Assembly (NCBI RefSeq): GCF_010894435.1
Contig: NZ_JAAIXZ010000006.1
Coordinates: forward strand, 372,001 to 436,000
Direction: 5' to 3'
Length of the DNA stretch: 64,000 bases
Source of the DNA: Pyxidicoccus trucidator
GTDB lineage: Bacteria; Myxococcota; Myxococcia; Myxococcales; Myxococcaceae
The first letter of the stretch is position 1; each line of letters starts with the position of its first letter. Shown here piece after piece: positions 54,395-63,115 of this stretch. Made by a program: the position numbers and the translations under genes. Below the pieces are notes generated by a model, which was not told where the DNA came from, did no database searches, and saw nothing but the letters and a program-made list of their open reading frames with translations.

Positions 54395-55519
54395 GTGATC
54401 GTCGGAGTTCCCAAGGAGATCAAAACCCGTGAGTACCGCGTCGGCATGGTTCCGGCGGGCGTGCGCGCGCTCACGAGCGCGGGCCACACGGTGTTGGTCG
54501 AGATGAACGCTGGCGTCGGCTCCGGCATCCCCGACTCGGAGTACCAGCGCGTGGGCGCGCAGCTCGTCGCCAGCGCGGACGAGGTGTGGAAGCGCTCGGA
54601 GATGATCGTCAAGGTGAAGGAGCCGATTGCGCCCGAGTACGAGCGCATCCAGCCCGGCCAGATCATCTACACGTACTTCCACCTGGCCGGCGTCGACCCG
54701 GAGCTGACGAAGACGTTGATCAAGAAGAAGGCGGCGGCCGTCGCGTACGAGACGCTGCAGCTGGATGACGGCAGCCTGCCGCTGCTCAAGCCCATGTCCG
54801 AGGTGGCCGGGAAGATGTCCATCCAGGTGGGCTCCGCGTGCCTGGAGAAGGCCCACGGCGGCAAGGGCATCCTCCTGGGCGGCGTGCCCGGCGTGCGCCG
54901 CGGCCGCGTCACCATCATCGGTGGTGGCGTGGTGGGCCTGTGCGCCGCGAAGGTGGCGGTGGGCATGGGCGCCGAGGTCACCATCCTCGACGTGAATCTG
55001 GAGCGCCTCACCTACCTGGACGACGTGTTCCTCGGCCGCGTCAGCGTGCTGGCCTCGGACACGGAGAGCATCTCCAAGTCGGTGCGTGAGTCCGACCTCG
55101 TCGTCGGCGGCGTGCTCATCCCCGGCGGCAAGGCCCCGAAGCTGGTCTCCGAGGCCCTCATCGCCGAGATGAGCCCCGGCTCCGTGGTGGTGGACGTGGC
55201 GGTGGACCAGGGCGGCTGCATCGAGACGTGCAAGCCCACCACCCACGACAACCCGACGTTCACCGTCCACGGCGTGGTCCACTACTGCGTGGCCAACATG
55301 CCCGGCGCCGTGCCCCAGACGTCCACGTACGCGCTCACCAACACCACCCGCCCGTACTCGCGGAAGATCGCCGACCTGGGCCTCATCGAGGCCGTGAAGG
55401 GCGACCGCGCCCTGGCGCGTGCGATGAACACCTACAACGGCCACATCACCTACGAGGCCGTCGCCAAGGACATGGGCTACGACTACGTGCCCATCATGGA
55501 CGCCTTCGGCCGCAAGTAG
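54395..55519 (+). CDS. ald: Alanine dehydrogenase
   Basis: A 374-residue NAD-dependent enzyme converting L-alanine to pyruvate and ammonia. The N-terminus [20 protein letters not shown], the Lys/His pair region (VKVKEP, YFHLAG), the Rossmann loop [22 protein letters not shown] and the [18 protein letters not shown] and [11 protein letters not shown] segments are all present. The GTG start has GGAGG 6 bases upstream. In M. xanthus an ald gene near frz affects development; position here fits that gene (aldA). A strong hairpin follows the stop. Confidence 0.94.
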   Translation: MIVGVPKEIKTREYRVGMVPAGVRALTSAGHTVLVEMNAGVGSGIPDSEYQRVGAQLVASADEVWKRSEMIVKVKEPIAPEYERIQPGQIIYTYFHLAGVDPELTKTLIKKKAAAVAYETLQLDDGSLPLLKPMSEVAGKMSIQVGSACLEKAHGGKGILLGGVPGVRRGRVTIIGGGVVGLCAAKVAVGMGAEVTILDVNLERLTYLDDVFLGRVSVLASDTESISKSVRESDLVVGGVLIPGGKAPKLVSEALIAEMSPGSVVVDVAVDQGGCIETCKPTTHDNPTFTVHGVVHYCVANMPGAVPQTSTYALTNTTRPYSRKIADLGLIEAVKGDRALARAMNTYNGHITYEAVAKDMGYDYVPIMDAFGRK

Positions 55520-55551
55520 GCCCAGCAGGCAGCCAACCGGGCAGCAACCGG

Positions 55552-55586
55552 CGGGGAGGTTCGGATGGCGACATCCGGCCTCCCCG
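55552..55586 (+). terminator. Strong stem-loop after ald
   Basis: CGGGGAGG-tt-CGGATG-gcga-CATCCG-g-CCTCCCCG: an 8-bp outer and a 6-bp inner stem with a GNRA-type tetraloop, followed by TTCGTTATCT. A good intrinsic-terminator shape with a weak U-tract. Confidence 0.75.
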
Positions 55587-55677
55587 TTCGTTATCTCTGG
55601 TGGGGAATAAGTTCCTCCGGCCGGCGTCTGGTGTTCCCGAAGCGGGCGTGCGGACGGGTGATGTTGGGATGAGGCTG

Positions 55678-55705
55678 TTGCTGCTTCTGTTCCCGTGCAT
55701 ACATT
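55678..55705 (+). promoter_or_regulatory. Sigma70-type promoter of the rpoE1-like gene
   Basis: TTGCTG (55678-55683) and TACATT (55700-55705) with a 16-base spacer. A start near 55712 makes upstream ATGs (55695, 55707) impossible as starts and supports 55761. Confidence 0.6.
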
Positions 55706-55760
55706 GATGGGCAGGCGACAACTCATTCCCCAATTGTTTCGGGCCCTTGGAAGGCGGGAC

Positions 55761-56402
55761 ATGTTGGACTTCAGGCAACCCAACCGAACGAAGCAGGAAT
55801 TCGAGGAACTGGCGCTGGCCCATCTGGACCCGCTCTACTCCGCTGCCCTGCGGCTGACGAAGAACGAGCGTGACGCGGAGGACCTCGTGCAGGACACCTG
55901 CATGCGGGCCTATCGCTTCTTCGACAAGTTCGAGCGGGGCACCAACATCAAGGCCTGGCTGTTCAAGATCCTCACGAACACCTTCATCAACCGCTACCGC
56001 CGCAAGGTGAAGGAGCGCACGGTGGTGGAGGGCGTGGAGCGCGAGGCGGTGCACGAGCGCTTCGTGAGCCGGGACGCGACGGACTTCGCGGCCAACCCCG
56101 AGCAGTACTTCTTCGACCGGCTCCTGTCGGACGACGTGCTGCGCGCCATCGACGCGCTGCCCATCGACTTCCGGCTGGTGGTCATCCTCGCGGACCTCCA
56201 GGAGTTCTCCTACAAGGAGATCGCCGAGATTCTCGAGTGCCCCGTGGGCACGGTGATGAGCCGGCTGTTCCGCGGCCGCAAGCTCCTGCAGAAGAACCTG
56301 CGCGAGTACGCTGTCGGCCAGGGCGTATTCCGGCATGATGGTGAGCCGGTGAGCGCCCCCGCGGACCTCGAAGAGTACCGGAACAGGAAGAAGACAGGGT
56401 AG
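55761..56402 (+). CDS. rpoE1: ECF sigma factor, RpoE1-like
   Basis: A 213-residue ECF sigma factor. Region 2: [33 protein letters not shown]; region 4: [31 protein letters not shown]. The ATG at 55761 has GGAAGG 6 bases upstream. An anti-sigma gene follows after 23 bases. A gene named rpoE1 beside the frz genes of M. xanthus has been linked to motility behaviour; position and type match, so I use that name with moderate confidence. The C-terminal 30 residues after region 4 are an unusual charged tail. Confidence 0.8.
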   Translation: MLDFRQPNRTKQEFEELALAHLDPLYSAALRLTKNERDAEDLVQDTCMRAYRFFDKFERGTNIKAWLFKILTNTFINRYRRKVKERTVVEGVEREAVHERFVSRDATDFAANPEQYFFDRLLSDDVLRAIDALPIDFRLVVILADLQEFSYKEIAEILECPVGTVMSRLFRGRKLLQKNLREYAVGQGVFRHDGEPVSAPADLEEYRNRKKTG

Positions 56403-56425
56403 AAACAGGTTCCTCCCGCGCGCCC

Positions 56426-57319
56426 ATGACCTGCCAGGAACTCGAACGGCTCCTCTATCCGTACCTCGACGGCGAATTCCAGCCGGAGGAGCGGGTGGAC
56501 CTCGAAACCCACCTCTCCGGCTGCGCTGCCTGTCAGCGCCGAGTGGAGGAGGAGCAGCAGATGAAGCTGGCGCTGCGGCGAGCCGCGCGCCACACCGTGC
56601 AGGGGATGCGGGCTCCCGCGTCCCTGCGCGCCGGCATCCAGGTGGGGCTCAAGCAGGAGCAGCGCCGCGCCCAGTACGGCGTGTGGCTGCGTGCCGGGGC
56701 CATGGCCCTGGTGGTGGTGACGGTGGGCGGAGGCTGGGTGGCCTACCAGTCCGAGCAGCGCATGCGGCTGGCGCGCCGAGAGGTCGTCCAGCGCCACAAC
56801 AAGGTGCTGCCCTTCGAGATTGCCTCCGCCACGCCCGAGCAGATGGAGGAGTGGTTCAAGGACAAGGTGGACCCGCGCGTCACCGTCCCGCAGCTGCCCA
56901 AGGCGAAGCCGCTGGGCGGGCGCATCTCCATCCTCAACGGCAGGGAAGTCGCCCTCATCAGCTACGAGACGCTGCCGGAGCACGAGGGTGAGCCGAGCCG
57001 CCGCCTGAGCGTGTTCGTGGTCCCCGACGACGAGACGGGCGTCCCGAAGGTCCAGTCCCTGAAGGCCGTCGAGGTGGACTCCGCGCAGGGCTACAACGTC
57101 GTGACCTGGCGGGACGACGAAATCGTCTACGAGATGGTCACCGACATGGACGAGGACGACATCCGCCGCATGCTCGACGAGCGCAACACCGGCGCGACGC
57201 TCGCCCGCAAGTCGCAGCCGCTGGAGCCCGAGGAGCCGCTCTTCTCGCATCCGCCCGCGCCGCGCCCGCAGTACTCCCGGCCTCCGCTCTCCATCGAGCC
57301 GGTGACGTACCCCCGCTGA
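56426..57319 (+). CDS. Zinc-type membrane anti-sigma factor
   Basis: A 297-residue protein. The N-terminal ZAS motif is present (His29, Cys33, Cys36 in HLSGCAAC, with Cys3), which binds zinc and a sigma factor. One membrane helix lies at about 87-106 (VWLRAGAMALVVVTVGGGWVA); the rest is a periplasmic domain of about 190 residues ending in a Pro-rich tail. It is the probable partner of the sigma factor just upstream. Confidence 0.85.
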   Translation: MTCQELERLLYPYLDGEFQPEERVDLETHLSGCAACQRRVEEEQQMKLALRRAARHTVQGMRAPASLRAGIQVGLKQEQRRAQYGVWLRAGAMALVVVTVGGGWVAYQSEQRMRLARREVVQRHNKVLPFEIASATPEQMEEWFKDKVDPRVTVPQLPKAKPLGGRISILNGREVALISYETLPEHEGEPSRRLSVFVVPDDETGVPKVQSLKAVEVDSAQGYNVVTWRDDEIVYEMVTDMDEDDIRRMLDERNTGATLARKSQPLEPEEPLFSHPPAPRPQYSRPPLSIEPVTYPR

Positions 57320-57404
57320 GCCCGGCCTGACGGGCTGTCGGAAACGTTCGGTGCCAAACGCCTGCCCGCTCGGTGGGCGGCCGGGATTCCGTCTGGCCCG
57401 AACA

Positions 57405-57433
57405 TTGACGGTCCACTGCATGGCCGATAGCCT
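57405..57433 (+). promoter_or_regulatory. Candidate promoter of frzS
   Basis: TTGACG (57405-57410) and TAGCCT (57428-57433) are 17 bases apart, about 90 bases before the frzS start. Confidence 0.5.
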
Positions 57434-57523
57434 CGACAGCGAAGCTTTTCTTCGCGCGCGGCCGCCTGAGTGGCGCTCACACGCGCGCCGCACTCGCCGC
57501 ACCGCAGGACGGGCCGTCCCTCC

Positions 57524-59296
57524 ATGTCCAAGAAAATCCTGATCGTCGAAAAGAGCGACACCGCACTCGCCGCCACGCTGCGTCCCGCGCTGGAAGGCCG
57601 GGGCTTCACGGTGGAGGACACCGCCGACGGCAAGGGCAGCGTGGAGCAGATCCGCCGCGACCGGCCGGACCTGGCGGTCATCGCCGTGGAGCTGTCCGCG
57701 GGGCAGAACGGCTACCTCATCTGCGGCAAGCTGAAGAAGGACGACGACCTCAAGAACGTCCCCATCGTCATCGTCGGCAACCCGGACGGCTTCGCGCAGC
57801 ACCGCAAGCTGAAGGCGCACGCGGACGAGTACGTCGCCATGCCGGTGGACGCCAACCTCCTGGTGGAGCGCGTGGGCGCGCTGATCGGCTTCCCGGAGCT
57901 GCCCGCCTCCGAGGACCTGGTGGACGAGAGCCTCACGCTGGACGCGCTCGGCGACGAGCCGATGACGGCGGACTTCGGCGAGGAGATCTCCGTCGACACC
58001 GGCGAGGAGGCCGCGGTGCAGGGCGAGGAGCTGGACCTCGACGCCGCCTTCAGCGACATGTCCGCCCCGGAGAACGAGCCCTCGATTGACGAGGAGCCCG
58101 TCGTCGCCCCGCCCGAGACGGTGGTGGAGGGCGTGGAGGAGGACTTCGCCTCGCTGGACTCGCTGGGCTCGGACGCGGACGACGCGTTGGACTCGCTGGA
58201 TGACTCGGAGAAGACGGTGGTGGGCTTCATGCCCCCGTCCGCGCCTCCGGCACCCGTGCGTCCCCCGCCGGAGCCGGTGCGAGCGCCGGAGCCCGCGCGC
58301 GCCGCCACGCCGCCTCCCGCGGCCGCCACCCCGCGCATGTCGCTCCCGCCCGCGCGCGCCACCCCGACCGCCGCCACGGCGGCCCCAATCACGTCCGCGG
58401 CGGACGCGGCGGAGCTGCGCAACCTGCGCGCGAAGGTGGCCGAGCTGCAGGGCGCGCTGGAAGACGCCCGCGGCCAGTCGTCCCAGGCCGAGGACCGCGT
58501 GCGCGAGCTGGAGGCCGAGCTGGAGGGCAAGGCCACCGAGCTGGAGACGGCGCGCGCGGCCACCGGGAAGAACGACAAGGACACCTTCGCCCTGCGTGAC
58601 GCCGTCAACAAGCGGGACAAGGAGATCCTCCGCCTCAAGACGGAGCTGAACCAGAAGGACCAGGAGATCGTCGAGCTCAAGGACCAGCACCTGGAGCTGG
58701 AGCAGAAGGCCAGCACGGCCGAGTCCGAGATTGCCCGCCGCGACGCGCAGATCAAGACGCTCACCAGCAAGGCGGACACGCTGGGCGCGGAGCGCAAGCG
58801 CGTGGACCAGCAGCTCGCCGCCGCCAAGGAAGAGGCCCGTGGCGCCACCGCGCAGCTGAGCGCGCTCCAGACGGAGCTGGACCAGCACCAGGCCCAGGCC
58901 CAGGCGCTCGGCGCCGAGGTGGAGGAGCTGCGCGGCCGCACCGGCCAGCTCGAGGCGGACGTGCAGGCCGCCCAGGAAGAGGCGGAGGGGCTGCGCGGCC
59001 AGGTGGAGGCCGCCCAGCGCGAGGCCGAGACGCTGCGCGCCCAGCTCGACGAGACGCAGGCCCAGCTGTCCGAGCAGGGCACCCGCGCCGCGGAGGAGGC
59101 CGACGAGCTGCGCAAGCGCATCAGCGAGCTGGAGGCCGCCGCCGTGCGCGACGAGGAGCGCGTGACGAAGCTCTACGCGCGCATCAAGAACGACGAGAAG
59201 CTGCGCGAGAAGACGAAGAAGGCGCTCGCCATCGCCCAGCAGCTCCTGGACGAGCCCGCTTCCTCCGTGGCGGACGACGCCGAGGCCGCGGCCTAG
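57524..59296 (+). CDS. frzS: FrzS, polar motility protein with pseudo-receiver
   Basis: A 590-residue protein. Residues 1-120 are a receiver-like domain (MSKKILIVEKSDTALAATLR). The usual phospho-acceptor position is Ala54 (DLAVIAVELS), with Glu56 nearby, so the domain is a pseudo-receiver as in M. xanthus FrzS. An acidic linker (about 125-240), a Pro/Ala-rich stretch (about 240-295) and a long coiled coil (about 305-570) follow. FrzS moves between cell poles and controls type IV pilus-based S-motility. Its start ATG is at 57524; longer frames to the left lack support. Confidence 0.94.
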   Translation: MSKKILIVEKSDTALAATLRPALEGRGFTVEDTADGKGSVEQIRRDRPDLAVIAVELSAGQNGYLICGKLKKDDDLKNVPIVIVGNPDGFAQHRKLKAHADEYVAMPVDANLLVERVGALIGFPELPASEDLVDESLTLDALGDEPMTADFGEEISVDTGEEAAVQGEELDLDAAFSDMSAPENEPSIDEEPVVAPPETVVEGVEEDFASLDSLGSDADDALDSLDDSEKTVVGFMPPSAPPAPVRPPPEPVRAPEPARAATPPPAAATPRMSLPPARATPTAATAAPITSAADAAELRNLRAKVAELQGALEDARGQSSQAEDRVRELEAELEGKATELETARAATGKNDKDTFALRDAVNKRDKEILRLKTELNQKDQEIVELKDQHLELEQKASTAESEIARRDAQIKTLTSKADTLGAERKRVDQQLAAAKEEARGATAQLSALQTELDQHQAQAQALGAEVEELRGRTGQLEADVQAAQEEAEGLRGQVEAAQREAETLRAQLDETQAQLSEQGTRAAEEADELRKRISELEAAAVRDEERVTKLYARIKNDEKLREKTKKALAIAQQLLDEPASSVADDAEAAA

Positions 59297-59311
59297 CAGC
59301 ACCACGGTCCG

Positions 59312-59337
59312 CCCCGGGCCTTCTTGGAGGCCCGGGG
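59312..59337 (+). terminator. Hairpin after frzS
   Basis: CCCCGGGCCT (59312-59321) and AGGCCCGGGG (59328-59337), a perfect 10-bp stem with a 6-base loop. No T-run. Confidence 0.6.
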
Positions 59338-59364
59338 GAACCCGGGGAAGCCCGGGGCACTGCA

Positions 59365-59400
59365 GGAGGGGCTCGCCACCCACGTGGCTGGAGCCCCTCC
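59365..59400 (-). terminator. Hairpin after the repeat-protein gene
   Basis: GGAGGGGCTC (59365-59374) and GAGCCCCTCC (59391-59400), a perfect 10-bp stem just past the stop at 59408 of the minus-strand gene. Confidence 0.55.
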
Positions 59401-59407
59401 CCTGCCC

Positions 59408-60541
59408 TCACTCCTGCTTCTTCGGAGTGGTCTTCTTCTCGTGCATCTTCTTCGCGAAGGACTGCACGGCGGCGGGCACGTTCTTGTCGCGGCTGAGGTC
59501 CTTCAGCTCGGCGTCGCGGAACGTGTTGAGGAACTTCATGGTGACGGTGAGCGGCACCTTGGGGTTCTTCACCAGCGCGAGCTTCACCTTCTGGTTCTTC
59601 GTCCACTCGCGGTTGCTGTAGATGACGCGCAGCACGTCATCCATCATCGCCTTGTTGGTCGCGCAGGACAGCACCTCGCCGTCGGTGATGCGCGGGCTGC
59701 GGATGACGGCCACCGCCACCAGCTTGTTGGTGTCGCGGATGAGCGTGCCCCGGGCCTCCTTGTTGCCCAGCGTGGCCAGCTTGATCTTCTCCGCGATGGA
59801 CATCTTCATCACCCGCTGGGCGAGCGTCAGGCGCTTGCCTTCCTCCATCGGCGCGGCGTCCTCCTTCGCCACCTCCGCGAACTCCTGGAGGACCTGCTCG
59901 GCGGTGGGGCCCGGGTCCGGAGGGGCCTCGGCGGCCTCGGGGCCGAAGAGGCGGATGCGCGCCGTCTTCATCTGCGGCACGTCCACCATCACCAGGCCGC
60001 TGCGCACCGCGAAGTCGCAGACGCTGTCGGTGAGCGTCACGGGGACGTTGGGGTTGGCGCACAGGTTGCGGAGGATGTCCTCGTGGCGCAGCAGGCGGAG
60101 CTGGTTCTGCCCGATGGTCTCCGCCAGCTTCGCGGAGCAGTCCTTCGCCACGTCCGCCACCGCCTCATCCGGCGTGCTGGCGTTGAGGACCAGCATCTCC
60201 GCGTAGGCCTCCTTGGCCTTGAGCAGGCCCAGGAAGTAGCCCAGCACGGGCGGCTGCACCTCCTCGTCGCGCACAGCGGAGCCGAGAATCCTGTCCGGCA
60301 GGCCGGCGGCCGTCTTCGTCGCCGTCTCGCGCACGCCCGCGTCCGGGTCGAACGTGAGCATGTAGAGCGCGCCCAGCATGTCCGAGGGGCTGAGCGGCAC
60401 CAGCGACTTGGCGGCCATCATCCGCAGCGGCACCGGCGCGGCCGGGTCCACGTGCTTGCGCAGGTTGGGCGGGAGGAACTCCGCGTTGAAGGGGCAGCCG
60501 GGAGGCGGCGCCGGGACATTGTTCGGTGCGGCGGTGGTCAT
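59408..60541 (-). CDS. Helical-repeat protein, coupled to coaX
   Basis: A 377-residue soluble protein made of helical hairpins with a HEAT/leucine-repeat look ([49 protein letters not shown]). No catalytic motif; the C-terminus is very basic ([14 protein letters not shown]). It starts by ATGA overlap with coaX, so the two are translated together. Related proteins occur next to coaX in other myxobacteria as far as I recall, but the function is unknown. Confidence 0.75.
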   Translation of the reverse strand: MTTAAPNNVPAPPPGCPFNAEFLPPNLRKHVDPAAPVPLRMMAAKSLVPLSPSDMLGALYMLTFDPDAGVRETATKTAAGLPDRILGSAVRDEEVQPPVLGYFLGLLKAKEAYAEMLVLNASTPDEAVADVAKDCSAKLAETIGQNQLRLLRHEDILRNLCANPNVPVTLTDSVCDFAVRSGLVMVDVPQMKTARIRLFGPEAAEAPPDPGPTAEQVLQEFAEVAKEDAAPMEEGKRLTLAQRVMKMSIAEKIKLATLGNKEARGTLIRDTNKLVAVAVIRSPRITDGEVLSCATNKAMMDDVLRVIYSNREWTKNQKVKLALVKNPKVPLTVTMKFLNTFRDAELKDLSRDKNVPAAVQSFAKKMHEKKTTPKKQE

Positions 60542-61308
60542 GACGCGTGATTCCTTCCGTAGATGATGCGCAGGCCCTCGAGCGTGAGGAACTCGTCCAC
60601 CTCGTGGATGGCCTTGGACTCGGTCGCCACCAGCGCGGCCAGCCCCCCGGTGGCAACCACCCGCACCGGGAAGCCCAGGTCCGCCTGCATGCGCGCGCAG
60701 ATGCCGTCCACCAGCCCCACGTAGCCGAAGACGAGCCCCGACTGGATGGAGTGCACGGTGTTGCGGCCGATGACGTGCGGGGGCCGCGCGAACTCCACGC
60801 GCGGCAGCTTGGAGGCGTTCTGGAACAGCGCCTCCATGGCGATGTTGATGCCGGGGCAGATGGCGCCGCCCAGGTACTCGCCCTTCGGCGACACCGCGTC
60901 GAAGGTGGTGGCGGTGCCGAAGTCGACGACGATGACGCCGGAGTGGTGCTTCTCGTAGGCGGACACCGCGTTGACGATGCGGTCGGCGCCCACCTCGCGC
61001 GGGTTGTCGTAGAGGATGGGCATGCCCGTCTTCACGCCCGGCCCGACGAACATGGGGCGCGTGCGGAAGTAGCGCTCGCTCATCTTCTCCAGGTTGAACT
61101 GGAGCGGCGGCACCACGCTGGACACCACCACCGCGCCCACCTTCCCCGCGTCGATGCCGCTGTGGGTGAAGAGCTGGCGGACGAGGATGCCGTACTCGTC
61201 CGAGGTGCGGCGCGTACTGGTCTCCACGCGCCAGTTGTCCAGCAGGCGGCGGCCCTCGAAGACCCCAAGGACGGTGTTGGTATTGCCAACGTCGATGGCC
61301 AGGAGCAT
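60538..61308 (-). CDS. coaX: Type III pantothenate kinase
   Basis: A 256-residue kinase that phosphorylates pantothenate, the first step of coenzyme A synthesis. The family motifs are present: [18 protein letters not shown] (phosphate-binding loop), [19 protein letters not shown] (pantothenate loop) and [27 protein letters not shown]. The ATG at 61308 starts the conserved strand. It is 54 bases downstream of birA and overlaps the next gene by 4 bp. Confidence 0.96.
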   Translation of the reverse strand: MLLAIDVGNTNTVLGVFEGRRLLDNWRVETSTRRTSDEYGILVRQLFTHSGIDAGKVGAVVVSSVVPPLQFNLEKMSERYFRTRPMFVGPGVKTGMPILYDNPREVGADRIVNAVSAYEKHHSGVIVVDFGTATTFDAVSPKGEYLGGAICPGINIAMEALFQNASKLPRVEFARPPHVIGRNTVHSIQSGLVFGYVGLVDGICARMQADLGFPVRVVATGGLAALVATESKAIHEVDEFLTLEGLRIIYGRNHAS

Positions 61309-61362
61309 CACGGCGCGCACTCTATCGCGAAGGCGGGCCCCGGGGACGCCACACGCGCTGTC

Positions 61363-62382
61363 CTACCGGGTGCGGGGCGACTTCCGGGGGCGCAGCTGCT
61401 CGACATCGCCAGCGAGCACCCGCTCGAGCGTCCCCCCCTCCGTCCGGACCAGGAGGGCGCCGGAGGGGTCGATGTCCTCGGCCAGCCCGCGCAGCTCCTG
61501 GCGGTCCGTGCGCACCAGCACGTCCTGGCCCAGCGTGGAGGACAGCGCCTTCCAGCGGGTGCGCACCGCGTCGAAGCCCTCTTCCAGGTACCGGTCCAAC
61601 CACTCCTCCATCCGGCCCCAGAGGGTGGCGGCGAAGCGGGCGCGGTGCACGCGCTCGCCGGTGGCCAGGGCCAGGGAGGTGGCCGTGGCGCGCAAATCCT
61701 CGGGGAAGTGCTCGACCCGGGAGTTGAGGTTGACGCCCACGCCCACCACCACGAAGTGCACGCGCTCGGGCTCGGCGGACAGCTCCGTGAGGATGCCCGC
61801 CACCTTGCGCCCGTCGAGGTGGACGTCGTTGGGCCACTTGATGGCGGCCTCCGTCCCCGAGTCGCGCAGCGCCTCCGCCAGCGCCACGGCGGCCACCAGC
61901 GTCAGCTCCGGGGCGCGCTGGGGCGGCAATTCCGGGCGGAGGATGGCGGAGAAGTACAGGTTGAGGCCCGGCGGGGACACCCAGACGCGGCCCCGGCGGC
62001 CCTTGCCGGACGTCTGCTGCTCGGCCACCACCACCTCGCCGTGCTCGGCCCCGTCCTGCGCCAGCCGGAAGGCCACCTCGTTGGTGGAGCCCACCGAGTC
62101 ATGGTGGTGCACCGTGCGGCCCAGCTCGCGGGTGGTCAGCAGCGGGGCCAGCTCCAGCGAGGTGAGCCGGTCCGGCACCTCCACCAGGCGATAGCCCCGG
62201 GCGGACACCGCCTCGATGACGTAGCCCTTGCCGCGCAGGGCCTCCACCCGCTTCCACACGGCGGTGCGGGACAGGCCCAGCTTGCCGGAGAGCGCCTCTC
62301 CAGAGGCGAAGTCGCTCCCACTCTCGGAGAGGAAGCCCAGGATGAGCTCCTCCTGCGTCTGCTCGGAAGAATCGACGGGCAC
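61363..62382 (-). CDS. birA: Biotin-[acetyl-CoA-carboxylase] ligase, with HTH (BirA type)
   Basis: A 339-residue bifunctional protein. Residues about 10-75 form a winged HTH (LSGKLGLSRTAVWKRVEALRGKGYVIEA) that could repress biotin genes. The ligase part has TSGKGRRGRVW (biotinyl-AMP loop) and KWPNDVHLDGRKVAGILTE, then the C-terminal SH3-like domain. It attaches biotin to carboxylases. The GTG start at 62382 has GAGGTG upstream. Longer frames would place the HTH internally and are not supported. Confidence 0.93.
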   Translation of the reverse strand: MPVDSSEQTQEELILGFLSESGSDFASGEALSGKLGLSRTAVWKRVEALRGKGYVIEAVSARGYRLVEVPDRLTSLELAPLLTTRELGRTVHHHDSVGSTNEVAFRLAQDGAEHGEVVVAEQQTSGKGRRGRVWVSPPGLNLYFSAILRPELPPQRAPELTLVAAVALAEALRDSGTEAAIKWPNDVHLDGRKVAGILTELSAEPERVHFVVVGVGVNLNSRVEHFPEDLRATATSLALATGERVHRARFAATLWGRMEEWLDRYLEEGFDAVRTRWKALSSTLGQDVLVRTDRQELRGLAEDIDPSGALLVRTEGGTLERVLAGDVEQLRPRKSPRTR

Positions 62383-62478
62383 GGAGCACCTCGGAAGAGC
62401 GCCCAGGGTACGGAGGGGCGGCCGGCCTTTCAACCCGCCGCGTCACTCCCGTCCCCCGCCCTGTCACGGGGCGGGCGT

Positions 62479-63108
62479 TCAGCCGGCCGGAGTGGCTTCG
62501 GGTGCGGGCGGTACGCGCCCTTCCCCGGAGGCCAGCTGCCAGCCCGTCAGCTCCATCAGGACCTGGGGCGTGCGCTGGCCCTCCTTGGACTCCACGGAGA
62601 TGTCCACCCGGACGATGCCCACGCCGGGGGCGAAGGTCATCGTGTTCACCATGGTGGCGTTCGCATCCATCCGGTTGCGCGCCTCCACCTGGACGCAGCC
62701 CTGGAAGGCGCCGGCGGGGGCCTCGCAGGGCACGCCGACCTCGAGGATGCGGTAGCGCTCCGTGGACGAGACGGACACCACGTTGGTCCACGAGTGCCCC
62801 ACCTGCAGCGGCCCTCGCAGCAGGTAGCGCTTGGCGTCCCGGAGCCCGTAGGAGTCCACCGCCAGTTGCCCGCGCTGGTTGTCGTGGAAGTAGCCGTCCT
62901 CTTCCTTCAGGACCTCCACGGTGACCTGCTTGCTGGCGATGCGGTTGAGCCGGTACGTCCAGCGGTTGCCCACCGCGAGCGGGTAGTACTGGGACACGTT
63001 GTCGGTGGAAGGCGCGCGCGGCGCGGCCTCCACATTCTTGGTGCAGCCGCTGCCCAGCAGCAGGGTGGCCAGCAGGGCCACTCCGCCCACGCCGAATGAA
63101 GGCTTCAT
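62479..63108 (-). CDS. Lipoprotein of unknown function
   Basis: A 209-residue lipoprotein with signal peptide ending LLGSGC. The mature part has strands (VSQYYPLAVGNRWTYRLNRI, the usual opening of many myxobacterial outer-membrane lipoproteins) and one Cys pair (PCEAPAGAFQGC). Its ATG at 63108 lies 7 bases after the stop of the next gene, so the two form an operon. Function unknown. Confidence 0.78.
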   Translation of the reverse strand: MKPSFGVGGVALLATLLLGSGCTKNVEAAPRAPSTDNVSQYYPLAVGNRWTYRLNRIASKQVTVEVLKEEDGYFHDNQRGQLAVDSYGLRDAKRYLLRGPLQVGHSWTNVVSVSSTERYRILEVGVPCEAPAGAFQGCVQVEARNRMDANATMVNTMTFAPGVGIVRVDISVESKEGQRTPQVLMELTGWQLASGEGRVPPAPEATPAG

Positions 63109-63115
63109 CTCGATG

